Positions 17,729 to 26,475 of a DNA stretch of 64,000 nt are shown in pieces. This stretch comes from Bacteroidales bacterium (lineage in GTDB: Bacteria; Bacteroidota; Bacteroidia; Bacteroidales; UBA932). Every line of letters begins with the position of its first letter. Position 1 is the first letter of the stretch. A model generated the notes under the pieces. The model was not told the origin of the DNA. It did no database searches and worked only from the letters and a program-made list of their open reading frames with translations. The stretch spans positions 1-64,000 of the forward strand of contig JAFYVM010000073.1 in NCBI GenBank assembly GCA_017549145.1, given 5' to 3'. Position numbers and translations under genes: made by a program.

Positions 17729-18287
17729 GACATTAGTATTGGCTACCCTTGCGTTCATCAGTTTGACTTCGTGCGTAAAGGAAAAGCTCGAAAATACATA
17801 TAACAGCCAAGAAGATAGAATCGATCAGTACATCGAGAAAAACAGATATGTCAAAACAACAGTAGACGGCGTTTCTGTAAATGACACGCTTAGGGTTGTG
17901 TACAACGGAGGTTCTACAAGACTAGTAACCAAAGAGGGCGAAGGTGAAGAACTCAAGAGCAACGGAATGATTGCATTCTATTATGCCGGCTATACTTTCA
18001 ACGGAAGCATCAGCAATTCCAATCTCTTTACTACCAACCATTTAGAGACAGCGACAAGCGCCAATTGGGAGCTCACAGACAAGAGCTATGACATCTTGAC
18101 CATAGACCTTGCTGAATACGAACTCATCAAAGGACTCCTGAACGGATTGACAGGTGTAAAAGCTGGAGAGGAATGCCAGATTTTATTCTCAGGCAAATAT
18201 GCATTCGGCAAAAGAGCGTTAGGCATAGTTCCTGCCAATTCGGCATTGGTGTATAAGATTTGGGTGGAAAGCATATCTAACGAGTAG
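17718..18287 (+). CDS. FKBP-type peptidyl-prolyl isomerase-like lipoprotein
   Basis: A 189-residue lipoprotein with lipobox LTSC and Cys19. After a polar linker with coiled-coil character (NTYNSQEDRIDQYIEKNRYV) comes an FKBP fold from about residue 80 to the end. Its visible blocks are GMIAFYYAGYTFNGS, LIKGLLNGLTGVKAGEECQI and ALGIVPANSALVYKIWVES. This suggests a periplasmic prolyl isomerase or chaperone for envelope proteins. Several aromatic active-site positions are changed relative to classical FKBP12, so catalysis is uncertain. It overlaps the end of nrnA and is followed by a second FKBP-like lipoprotein. Confidence 0.8.
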   Translation: MKHKTLVLATLAFISLTSCVKEKLENTYNSQEDRIDQYIEKNRYVKTTVDGVSVNDTLRVVYNGGSTRLVTKEGEGEELKSNGMIAFYYAGYTFNGSISNSNLFTTNHLETATSANWELTDKSYDILTIDLAEYELIKGLLNGLTGVKAGEECQILFSGKYAFGKRALGIVPANSALVYKIWVESISNE

Positions 18288-18305
18288 CCATTACAGATAT
18301 TTTAT

Positions 18306-18313
18306 TATATTTG
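18306..18313 (+). promoter_or_regulatory. TAnnTTTG -7 box before the second FKBP-like lipoprotein
   Basis: TATATTTG is an exact match in the 48-bp gap between the two FKBP-like genes, 22 bp before the second start. The second gene may therefore have its own promoter. Confidence 0.55.
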
Positions 18314-18335
18314 CGAGTTATTTTAAAGAAGGAAG

Positions 18336-19394
18336 ATGAAAGGTATATACAAAATATCAATGATTGTAGCTGCACTTGCAGCACTCGGAAGTTGTGCCAA
18401 GGTTGTATCTGAGGGAGCAAACGAAGCAAATAGAAGAGTATTTGATGCTTGGCTTTCGATTAATGCTCCAGAGGCACAGCGCAGCGGAAGAGGTATTTAC
18501 GAACTCCCTGAATACACTGTAGCAGGTACAGGTGCAGCAGTTGAAAAGGACGGATTCGCAATCCTCAGATACGTGACACGTACTCTCACAGGAACAATAT
18601 CTTCATACACTGACGAGTCATACGCAAAGCAGTTGGGAGAGTATGATCCTGCAGGTTATTACGGAGTCCAGGTACAGACTACAACATCAGAAACCATTCA
18701 AGCAGGTCTTTACGATGCACTTTCAGGAATGAGAGCTGGTGGAGAAAAGAAATTCATCGTACCGAGCTGGTTGATGTCATACTCAGATTACACTACAGAG
18801 GAAGAGTATCTTAATGTCAGCACAGAATTCGCTAACACCATCTATGAAGTCAAGTTGATTGACTTTGCTAAAAACATCAATGACTGGCAGCTCAAGAAGA
18901 TGGAGGAATGCTTCGACAGGCCTGACTTCTTCGATGGAGCATTTAACGGTTGCCACATTCAGGACTCAACTTCACTCGGCTTCTACTTCAAGATGATCAA
19001 CAAGGTAGAAAGCGAGAAGGAGTTCTCTCAAGACACAACTATCTACATCAATTATACAGGTAGCCTTCTCAAGCTTCCTGAAATCTATGGTGACGGTATT
19101 GTGTTTGACACTACCATTGAGGACGTAGCAAAAGACAACTACATCTATTCTGCAAGCAAAACTTATAGTCCGGTATCAGTCACTTGGGGTGAGAAACATA
19201 CAGACATCACTATGGGTGAAAGCAGTGTTGTTCCCGGTTTCTCTCAGACAATCTGGAATATGGCTAACTGCGGTCCTGGAACCAAGGCAATCGGTGTATT
19301 CTACTCAGATCTTGGATACGGATACTCTGGAAGCGGAAGCATTCCAGCTTATGCACCACTTGTATTTGAAATCGAGATTGTAGAAAAGCCGTAA
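18336..19394 (+). CDS. Lipoprotein with two FKBP-like domains
   Basis: A 352-residue lipoprotein with leader MKGIYKISMIVAALAALGSC and Cys20. It appears to hold two FKBP-like units. The N-terminal one (about 70-190) contains GLYDALSGMRAGGEKKFIVPSWL, and the C-terminal one (about 235-350) contains TIYINYTGSLL, SVVPGFSQTIWNM and SGSGSIPAYAPLVFEIEIVE. Paired FKBP domains on an outer-envelope lipoprotein suggest a folding helper for secreted proteins, but substrate and activity are unknown. It follows the single-domain paralogue and precedes a MATE exporter by six bases. Confidence 0.75.
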   Translation: MKGIYKISMIVAALAALGSCAKVVSEGANEANRRVFDAWLSINAPEAQRSGRGIYELPEYTVAGTGAAVEKDGFAILRYVTRTLTGTISSYTDESYAKQLGEYDPAGYYGVQVQTTTSETIQAGLYDALSGMRAGGEKKFIVPSWLMSYSDYTTEEEYLNVSTEFANTIYEVKLIDFAKNINDWQLKKMEECFDRPDFFDGAFNGCHIQDSTSLGFYFKMINKVESEKEFSQDTTIYINYTGSLLKLPEIYGDGIVFDTTIEDVAKDNYIYSASKTYSPVSVTWGEKHTDITMGESSVVPGFSQTIWNMANCGPGTKAIGVFYSDLGYGYSGSGSIPAYAPLVFEIEIVEKP

Positions 19395-19400
19395 TACAGA

Positions 19401-20792
19401 ATGGCAGAGATTCCATCAGCAGCACCTACCGATCTTGGAACAGAAAACGTCGGTAAACTCCTAAAGAAATACGCATTACCAGCAATTATAGCGATGACGG
19501 CGTCATCGCTATATAATATGATAGACAGTATCTACATCGGTCAGGGTGTGGGTCCGATGGCCATTTCCGGCCTTGCTGTAACATTCCCTCTCATGAACCT
19601 TTCCACTGCTTTTGGAACTTTAGTGGGAGCTGGTGCAGCGACAATTCTTTCAGTATTCCTTGGCAGGAAAAAATATAGCGCTTGTAACAAAGTGCTGAGT
19701 AACGTTGTCAGCCTGAACATCATCATCGGTGTTCTTTTCATGGTTGCATCATTGATCTTTATCGATCCTATCCTTTATTTCTTCGGAGCAAGTGAGAACA
19801 CACTCCCCTATGCCAAAGAATATATCACGATTATCCTTTACGGAAACATCATCACCCACCTATACTTTGGTCTGAATGCAGCAATGAGATCCACTGGTGA
19901 TCCAAAGAAAGCAATGGGACTCACCATCTTTACGGTGATCATCAATGCCATTCTTGACCCGATCTTCATCTTTACCTTTGATATGGGTATTGCCGGAGCA
20001 GCGTGGGCTACAGTTCTGTCTCAGCTGATATCACTTGTAATCGTGATGTTACATTTCAGCAATCACGAAAGAGCTGTACACTTCAAGAAAGGTATCCTCA
20101 GACTCAATCTTAAGATTGCAAAAGAGTCACTTACAATCGGTGCTGGTCCATTCCTCATGAATGCTGCAGCATGTTTGGTTACACTGTTCATCAACCAGCA
20201 GTTCAGACAATACAGCGGAGACCTCGGTATCGGTGCCTACGGTATCTGTAACCGCATCATATTCATGTTTATCATGATATGCATGGGTCTGAACATGGGC
20301 ATGCAGCCTATAGCTGGATACAACTACGGCGCAAGACAATACTCACGCGTGAAGGCTGTTTTCTGGATGACCGCAAAGATGGCATCAGTCGTCACTTTCA
20401 TCTGCTTTGCCATCGCACTCTTTATTCCAAAGGTTGCAACCGGAATCTTTACACACGACGAGGAACTTCTAGGTATGGCATCACATGGTCTCAGACTTCT
20501 TGGCCTTGGACTCCCTACTGTAGGTTTCCAGATGATTACCACAAACTTCTTCCAGTCACTTGGAATGGTGAGGAAGTCAGTAATCCTTTCTCTTTCAAGA
20601 CAGATTCTCTTCCTTCTCCCAGCGCTATATCTCATGCCGCTATGGCTTGGTGATACGGGAATCTGGCTCAGCTACCCTATTTCAGATGTACTTTCATTCC
20701 TTCTGAGTGCAATAATGCTTAGAAGCCTGTTCAGAAAGTTTACTAAACTAAAAGACGGAGGAGATCCATCTGTACTTGGAAGCAGTCTCTAA
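19401..20792 (+). CDS. MATE family efflux transporter
   Basis: A 463-residue inner-membrane exporter of the MATE/MOP superfamily, driven by H+ or Na+. It shows about twelve hydrophobic segments in two halves, with the conserved KYALPAIIAMTASSLYNMIDSIYIG opening (about 22-46) and the GMQPIAGYNYGARQYSRVK loop near 300. Drugs, metabolites or polysaccharide precursors are possible substrates; the sequence does not decide. It is very tightly spaced on both sides, six bases after the FKBP-like gene and two before a serine hydrolase gene, so all belong to one operon. Confidence 0.92.
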   Translation: MAEIPSAAPTDLGTENVGKLLKKYALPAIIAMTASSLYNMIDSIYIGQGVGPMAISGLAVTFPLMNLSTAFGTLVGAGAATILSVFLGRKKYSACNKVLSNVVSLNIIIGVLFMVASLIFIDPILYFFGASENTLPYAKEYITIILYGNIITHLYFGLNAAMRSTGDPKKAMGLTIFTVIINAILDPIFIFTFDMGIAGAAWATVLSQLISLVIVMLHFSNHERAVHFKKGILRLNLKIAKESLTIGAGPFLMNAAACLVTLFINQQFRQYSGDLGIGAYGICNRIIFMFIMICMGLNMGMQPIAGYNYGARQYSRVKAVFWMTAKMASVVTFICFAIALFIPKVATGIFTHDEELLGMASHGLRLLGLGLPTVGFQMITTNFFQSLGMVRKSVILSLSRQILFLLPALYLMPLWLGDTGIWLSYPISDVLSFLLSAIMLRSLFRKFTKLKDGGDPSVLGSSL

Positions 20793-20794
20793 TC

Positions 20795-22057
20795 ATGAAA
20801 CGAATCCATATTCTCATAGCCGTGATTCTCGGAGTCACGTCACTTGGCGTTTATAGTTCTCTCAAGAGTCAGAATACTCAGAAGAGTACTATTCACCTAA
20901 ACTCTACCTTGAAAAACTCCATGTCACAGATTGAAGGGCTTACAGGAATGGATCAAGAGATGAAGGCCTACCTTAATAAATGGAATATCAAGGGTGCATC
21001 ACTTGCCATTATGCGCAATGACTCTCTTGTATATGCAAAAGGTTATGGTTGGGCAGATAAGGATGCTGGAGAAAGAATGGACGTCGGGCATATTATGAGA
21101 GTTGCGTCTGTCTCAAAACTCATCACTGCAATCGGTATAATGGTACTGCAGGATCAGGGCAAGATTACTATAAAGGATAAGGTATTCGGTCCTAAAGGTG
21201 TGCTATATACCACCTACATGAACTCTCTGGCAAAGGATCCTCTATACAAAGAATTGACTATTGAACATCTGCTAAGACACGAAGGAGGATATAAAAGAGA
21301 CGCAATGTTCTCATCACTGACAGTCAAGTCACAAATGAATCTCACCGAAGCACCTACAGCTGACGATTTCATCAAATACACTCTTCCAAGAAAACTCGAT
21401 TTCGTTCCTGGTACCAGTCAGAAGTACTCAAATTTCAGTTACCTTCTGCTTTCGCGCATTATTGAAGTCGTATCAGGAATGCCTTATGAGAAATTCATAA
21501 AAGAATATGTCCTCAAGCCCGCAGGATGCTTCGATATGCATATTGCCGGCAACTACTTGGAAGACAGAAGAAAAAACGAGGTCCACTATTACGCACACGG
21601 AAATCTCGAAGACCGTATGGTTGATGAATTTAACGGCAGCGGAAACAAGGTTGACAAATGTTATGGCGGTAACAATATCACCGTACTCTCAGGAGCTGGT
21701 GCATGGTGCGCATCACCTGTCGAGCTAGCCAGACTTGTAGCATCAGTTGACGGTAGAGATGAAGTACCTGATATAATTTCAAAGGAAGCATTCGAGCAGA
21801 TGACAGAGTATTTCACTAAGGAAAAATTCTCTTTAGGCTGGAATGACACTAACCCGGAAAAGGGCTGGAATAGAACAGGTACATTCACAGGTACAAGCGC
21901 CTTGGTAAAATATTATCCGAACAATGAGTGCTGGATCATGATTACCAATACTTCAACATGGAAGGGCTCAAGACTAACAAAGGTAACTGATTCTCTTTTC
22001 AGAAAATGCAGTTACCTCTATGGTCATGAACTTCCTAAACGTAATCTTTTCGATTAA
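20795..22057 (+). CDS. Serine hydrolase of the class C beta-lactamase / penicillin-binding family
   Basis: A 420-residue serine hydrolase (PF00144). The active-site Ser-x-x-Lys is SVSK at 105-108, with the Tyr-x-Asn motif as YSN at 211-213. The third box is probably TGTFTGTSA near 365, with a Thr in place of the usual KTG/HTG. It has an N-terminal hydrophobic segment (about 5-20) but no lipobox Cys, so it is probably exported or anchored. Members include D-Ala-D-Ala carboxypeptidases, esterases and peptidases; which one applies is unknown. Its TAA stop shares three of four bases (TTAA) with the stop of the convergent buk gene. Confidence 0.88.
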   Translation: MKRIHILIAVILGVTSLGVYSSLKSQNTQKSTIHLNSTLKNSMSQIEGLTGMDQEMKAYLNKWNIKGASLAIMRNDSLVYAKGYGWADKDAGERMDVGHIMRVASVSKLITAIGIMVLQDQGKITIKDKVFGPKGVLYTTYMNSLAKDPLYKELTIEHLLRHEGGYKRDAMFSSLTVKSQMNLTEAPTADDFIKYTLPRKLDFVPGTSQKYSNFSYLLLSRIIEVVSGMPYEKFIKEYVLKPAGCFDMHIAGNYLEDRRKNEVHYYAHGNLEDRMVDEFNGSGNKVDKCYGGNNITVLSGAGAWCASPVELARLVASVDGRDEVPDIISKEAFEQMTEYFTKEKFSLGWNDTNPEKGWNRTGTFTGTSALVKYYPNNECWIMITNTSTWKGSRLTKVTDSLFRKCSYLYGHELPKRNLFD

Positions 22058-23151
22058 AGTTTACGATATTCTTTAATTTCAAACTCTTCAGAGAGCACTC
22101 CGTAGCCATTCTCAGCAAGGGACTCCAATTCATTCTCACCAGGATAAACCTCAACAGGAGCGATAAAGCTAACTCGCTCAGCGATATCAGCTGTAATATC
22201 CTTGCTATGAGCAATACCGCCTGTAAGAACGATTGCATCTACCTTTCCGCCAACAACGGTCGCCAAAGAGCCTATATACTTAGCTACAGACACGCTGAAT
22301 CCCTTAAGGAAAGTAGCACAAGCCTCGTCTCCACTCTGGGCACGGGCTATCACTTCGCGAATGTCATTTGTACCGAAATATGCTACAGCACCTCCCTTTC
22401 CAACTAGCTTCTTCTTGATTTCTGCCTTAGTGTATTCTCCACTGAAACACATCTCAACAAGTGGGAAACCAGGAACTGTACCTGCGCGCTCAGGGCTGAT
22501 AGGGCCATCGCCTCCAAGAGCATCGGTTGTATCGATTACAAGGCCATTTCTATGCAATGAAACAGACGAACCACCACCCATATGAGCGACGATAACTGTC
22601 ACATCCTTATTGGTCTTTCCCACACTCTTAGCATATTTACGAACCATAGCGCGTGAGTTGAGCGCATGGAAGAGAGTCTTACGCGGGAACTCAGGGAGTC
22701 CTCCTACCTTTACCTCCGGCAACATTTCATCTGCCATAGGAGGGTCAGCGATAAATGCACGACATGCTGCACCACCCTTTGCCTCGTTGACCATCTTTGC
22801 GATGTCATCAGCAAGGAGGGCACTTAGATTACATGCATGAACTCCATTCTTGCCTTCGATCAAGGCATCTCTCATATCTTGATTAACCTCATAAACTCCA
22901 GTTTGAATCGGAGTGATGAGGCCACCTCTAGCCATCACCAGATCAATGGATTCCAGTGCTATACCACTCTCAGAAAGAAACTCCGTAATGGCATCACGAC
23001 GCATAGGAGTCTGATCCATCACGGAATTATACTTTGCAATTTCTTCTGCTGAATGTGTAAGATTCTTCTCGAAGAGCATCTCTCCAGAGTCATAGAATCC
23101 GATTTTTGATGATGTCGAACCAGTGTTGATTACTAGTATACGGCCTTTCAT
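22054..23151 (-). CDS. buk: Butyrate kinase
   Basis: An ASKHA-fold acid kinase that makes ATP from butyryl phosphate (or branched-chain acyl phosphates) and ADP. 365 residues beginning MKGRILVINTGSTSSKIGFY, the kinase phosphate-1 motif. It also has the MARGGLITPIQTGVYEVNQ segment (about 95) and the HMGGGSSVSLHRNGLVIDTTDALGGDGPISPERAGTVP stretch (about 195-230) characteristic of Buk and not AckA. It is the last gene of ackA-ptb-buk, separated from ptb by a dispersed repeat. Confidence 0.94.
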   Translation of the reverse strand: MKGRILVINTGSTSSKIGFYDSGEMLFEKNLTHSAEEIAKYNSVMDQTPMRRDAITEFLSESGIALESIDLVMARGGLITPIQTGVYEVNQDMRDALIEGKNGVHACNLSALLADDIAKMVNEAKGGAACRAFIADPPMADEMLPEVKVGGLPEFPRKTLFHALNSRAMVRKYAKSVGKTNKDVTVIVAHMGGGSSVSLHRNGLVIDTTDALGGDGPISPERAGTVPGFPLVEMCFSGEYTKAEIKKKLVGKGGAVAYFGTNDIREVIARAQSGDEACATFLKGFSVSVAKYIGSLATVVGGKVDAIVLTGGIAHSKDITADIAERVSFIAPVEVYPGENELESLAENGYGVLSEEFEIKEYRKL

Positions 23152-23167
23152 TTTATACTTTGTTTTA

Positions 23168-23194
23168 AGATCCTTCGCTTCGTTCAGGATGACA
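23168..23194 (-). repeat. Dispersed repeat copy between ptb and buk
   Basis: A 27-base inverted copy starting AGATCCTTCGCTTCGTTCAG on the plus strand. It lies two bases past the ptb stop. Confidence 0.8.
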
Positions 23195-23196
23195 CG

Positions 23197-24093
23197 CTAG
23201 AGTGCTGCCATTGCAATTGAGTTGAGTTTGGTGTCGATGCTGTCTGCGCGGCTGGAGAGCACACATGGAACCTTCGCACCCACAAGGATTCCAGCCTGCT
23301 TTACACCTGCAACAAGCTTGGAGTTAGCCTTATAGAAAACATTACCAGACTCAATATTAGGGAAGAGCAAGCAATCAGCATCGCCAGCCACAGGGCTTAC
23401 AAGGCCCTTGATCTCAACTGACTCCTGATCAATTGCAACATCCAATGCCAAAGGTCCGTCAGCCACACAACCACGGATCTGTCCACGATCAACCATCTTA
23501 GAAAGCATTGCGGCCTCCATTGTAGCTGGCTGGCTAGGAAGAACCTGCTCTGTTGCAGCAATGATTGCAACCTTTGGAAGTGAAATACCTGCTGACTTTG
23601 CCACCTTCACCAACTCTCCCATAATCAACTGCTTCTGCTTGAAGTCAGGAGCTGGAATAACGGCTACATCACCAACAAAAAGAAGCTTATGATAAGCAGG
23701 AGTTTCCAACACGGTGCAATGGGTAAGGGTTCCCTTTGGAGGGAGAAGACCTGTTTCCTTGTTAAGGATAGCGCGAAGGAACTTGTCTGTAGAGCAAAGA
23801 CCCTTCATAAGGAAATCACCCTGACCTTCACGAATCATCTGCACAGCCTGAGCAATAGAAGCAAGCTCGTTTGCATTATGTACAATTGTAAATGATGCGA
23901 CATTAACTCCCTCCTCAGCACAAGCGGCTGCAATCATCTCCTGATCACCAACAAGGGTAACATCAGCCAATCCCATTTCAACAGCCTTGGAAGCTGCTGC
24001 AATAGTGTGGGTGTCAACTCCCCAGGCAGCGACCATTCTTTTTTTCTGACCTCTGCCCTGGAGTTCTGCAAATATTTCTGAAAAATTCTTCAT
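23197..24093 (-). CDS. ptb: Phosphate butyryltransferase
   Basis: Swaps CoA for phosphate on butyryl-CoA to give butyryl phosphate for Buk; cytosolic. 298 residues of the Pta/Ptb fold. Visible segments are KKRMVAAWGVDTHTIAAASKAVEMG (18-42), FLMKGLCSTDKFLRAILNKETGLL (about 95-118) and LLFPNIESGNVFYKANSK near 243, which are typical of Ptb. It lies between ackA (five bases upstream) and buk. No separate phosphotransacetylase is present in the window, so Ptb may also serve acetyl or branched acyl groups; that is inference. Confidence 0.93.
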   Translation of the reverse strand: MKNFSEIFAELQGRGQKKRMVAAWGVDTHTIAAASKAVEMGLADVTLVGDQEMIAAACAEEGVNVASFTIVHNANELASIAQAVQMIREGQGDFLMKGLCSTDKFLRAILNKETGLLPPKGTLTHCTVLETPAYHKLLFVGDVAVIPAPDFKQKQLIMGELVKVAKSAGISLPKVAIIAATEQVLPSQPATMEAAMLSKMVDRGQIRGCVADGPLALDVAIDQESVEIKGLVSPVAGDADCLLFPNIESGNVFYKANSKLVAGVKQAGILVGAKVPCVLSSRADSIDTKLNSIAMAAL

Positions 24094-24098
24094 TCGGA

Positions 24099-25310
24099 TT
24101 ATTCTTCGTTCTGAACGATTTCCATTGTGTCGCGAGCGATCATCAACTCCTCGTTAGTAGTGATGAGGGCAACCTTAACCTTAGAATCTGGAAGAGAAAT
24201 CATTGTATCAACTCCTCTTACAACATTTGCCTCATAGTCAAATGTAACTCCGAGGTATGCAAGATTTTCACATACTCTACGACGGATACGGCTGTTGTTC
24301 TCACCGATACCACCTGTGAACACCACCATATCAAGACCATTCATAGCTGCAGCGTAAGCACCGATGTACTTGATGATCTCATATGTAAGTTTCTTAAGAA
24401 CAAGCTTAGCCTTAGGATCACCTGCGTTGGCAGCATCATCAAGGTCACGAGCATCTGAAGAAAGCTGTGAAAGACCGATGAATCCACTCTTCTTGTTCAT
24501 CACCTGGCTAACCTGTGACGGTGTAAGTCCCTCCTTCTCCTGAAGGTATGTGACTACATCCGGGTCGATGCTACCGCAACGTGTTCCCATTGTAAGTCCC
24601 TCAAGTGGAGTGAATCCCATTGTTGTATCAATTGACTTACCGTTCAATACAGCAGCGATAGAGCTACCATTACCGAGGTGGCAAGTTACGATCTTAGAGT
24701 TGTTGATATCAAGACCTGCGAACTTAGCTCCCTTTGCAGATACATACTTGTGGCTTGTACCATGGAAACCATATCTACGGATACGATACTTTTCGTAGTA
24801 CTCGTATGGAAGAGAGTACATGTATGCGTATTGAGGCATGCTCTGGTGGAAAGCCGTATCGAATACAGCAACCTGAGGAACATTAGGAAGTACAGCTGAA
24901 ACAGCCTTGATTCCAAGAAGGTTTGCAGGGTTGTGAAGAGGTGCAAGATCAACACACTTCTCAATCTGCGCTACAACCTTATCAGTGATGAGCTGGCTGC
25001 ACACAAAATCCTCTGCTCCGTGAACAACTCGGTGTCCTACTGCCTCAATGTCTTCCAAAGTCGAGAGTACTCCATACTCCTTGTCAAGAAGAGCTTCCAT
25101 CACTGCCTGAATACCTACTGTATGGTCTGCGATCGGCATTTCCTTTACGAATTTCTCTTTACCTGGAGCCTCATGCTTAACGCATCCGACTTCCATTCCG
25201 ATTCTTTCTACGAGACCCTTGGCAAGAAGGTCATAAACCTCCTCGTTCTTCATATCAAGAAGCTGATATTTAAGTGAAGAACTACCACAATTCAATACTA
25301 AGATTACCAT
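24099..25310 (-). CDS. ackA: Acetate kinase
   Basis: Forms ATP and acetate from acetyl phosphate, or runs in reverse for activation. 403 residues. It opens MVILVLNCGSSSLKYQLLD, has the signature FDTAFHQSMPQYAYMYSLP (about 148-166), the RRYGFHGTSHKYVSA segment near 178, TCHLGNGSSIAA near 205, and the catalytic TMGFTPLEGLTMGTRCGSIDP region near 230. It is the first gene of the operon and has a good promoter: TAACTTTG with a TTTG element 21 bp upstream. Confidence 0.96.
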   Translation of the reverse strand: MVILVLNCGSSSLKYQLLDMKNEEVYDLLAKGLVERIGMEVGCVKHEAPGKEKFVKEMPIADHTVGIQAVMEALLDKEYGVLSTLEDIEAVGHRVVHGAEDFVCSQLITDKVVAQIEKCVDLAPLHNPANLLGIKAVSAVLPNVPQVAVFDTAFHQSMPQYAYMYSLPYEYYEKYRIRRYGFHGTSHKYVSAKGAKFAGLDINNSKIVTCHLGNGSSIAAVLNGKSIDTTMGFTPLEGLTMGTRCGSIDPDVVTYLQEKEGLTPSQVSQVMNKKSGFIGLSQLSSDARDLDDAANAGDPKAKLVLKKLTYEIIKYIGAYAAAMNGLDMVVFTGGIGENNSRIRRRVCENLAYLGVTFDYEANVVRGVDTMISLPDSKVKVALITTNEELMIARDTMEIVQNEE

Positions 25311-25348
25311 TGCTATTATAATTTTACGATAATTCGGTCATAAAGACG

Positions 25349-25381
25349 CAAAGTTATAAAAATAATCGCTACTTTAGCAAA
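25349..25381 (-). promoter_or_regulatory. ackA-ptb-buk promoter (TTTG-N21-TAACTTTG)
   Basis: On the minus strand the -33 TTTG (25378-25381) and -7 TAACTTTG (25349-25356) are 21 bp apart, matching the phylum consensus. They lie about 40 bp before the ackA start. Confidence 0.7.
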
Positions 25382-25393
25382 AATTCGAAGGAA

Positions 25394-26473
25394 ATGGAAG
25401 GGGCGCGAGATAGTGTGAAGTTGGCATTGCCATTTGCTGCAGGAATATTATCTTTTTCCTGCCTTTCTCTCAGTATTTTTCATACTCATTTAGCAGCGGG
25501 ACTGACATTGGTTCTAGTCTGTTCGTTTGCTATTCACCTACTTTTATCACACAAGACAGGGATACTGGAAATCACCATTCTAGGATGCTTGACGGGCATT
25601 TTTGTAAGGGCGAACCATAATCTTATCATGCTTACATATCCAGAAATTTCTTCTCTTACAGCCTCAGCGGAAAGCATCGGTCAGACACTTCAGAACTGGA
25701 TAGACAAAATCGAATTCAAAAACCCAGACACTAACGCATTGATCAAGGCCCTCCTGACTGGAAATCGTGGTCAGATTCCCGATCACATAACGCAGGCGTT
25801 CCGCACCAGTGGAGCCTCTCACATTCTGGCCCTATCAGGCCTGCATTTGGGGATTATCTACTTGATTATTTCCAAACTTCTGTCACTTGCCGGAGGTAAC
25901 CCAAAAGCAAGATTCGTCCGGAGAGTATTATGTATACTGACATGCACGATCTACTCCCTTGCTACAGGAGCCGGAGCATCAATCATAAGAGCCTTGATAT
26001 TCGTGATAATCAGAGAAATCTCCAGACTTTTACATCGTCAGCCTGATTTGAAAGACATCCTTGCCTCCAGCCTGATAATTCAATTGACATTCTTCCCTTC
26101 AGACATCTCAAACATTGGCTTTCAGCTTTCATATGCAGCAATTGCCGGCATCGCCTGGATTCACCCATATCTTAAAGAAATCTGGCCGGAAGACTCTGAT
26201 CCAATACTGAAACGCATCTGGGATTCAGCCTCCATATCAATCTCTTGTCAGCTCACAACCGGACCTTTGGCATGGTTCTATTTCGGAACCTTTCCGCAAT
26301 ATTTCATATTGACCAATCTGATAGCACTTCCACTTACAGGCCTGATTATTCCTGCAGCATTGCTTACCACTGCTCTGTCTGCAATGGGAATATGCCCGAA
26401 TCTATTGATTCAGGGCACGGAAATGCTTGTCATCGCACTATGTAGTTCACTTGAAATCATAGCCTCTATGTAA
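25394..26473 (+). CDS. ComEC/Rec2 core-domain membrane protein (short form)
   Basis: A 359-residue polytopic membrane protein matching the central Competence domain of ComEC/Rec2, the channel that brings single-stranded DNA into the cytosol. The signatures are ALLTGNRGQIPDHITQAFRTSGASHILALSGLHLG (about 118-152) and ATGAGASIIRALI (about 195-207). The N-terminal OB-like DUF4131 domain is short or missing and there is no C-terminal metallo-beta-lactamase domain; full ComEC is around 700 residues or more. The protein ends cleanly, two bases before the convergent apbE. It may be a core-only transporter or a remnant; competence has not been shown here. Confidence 0.82.
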   Translation: MEGARDSVKLALPFAAGILSFSCLSLSIFHTHLAAGLTLVLVCSFAIHLLLSHKTGILEITILGCLTGIFVRANHNLIMLTYPEISSLTASAESIGQTLQNWIDKIEFKNPDTNALIKALLTGNRGQIPDHITQAFRTSGASHILALSGLHLGIIYLIISKLLSLAGGNPKARFVRRVLCILTCTIYSLATGAGASIIRALIFVIIREISRLLHRQPDLKDILASSLIIQLTFFPSDISNIGFQLSYAAIAGIAWIHPYLKEIWPEDSDPILKRIWDSASISISCQLTTGPLAWFYFGTFPQYFILTNLIALPLTGLIIPAALLTTALSAMGICPNLLIQGTEMLVIALCSSLEIIASM

Positions 26474-26475
26474 GA

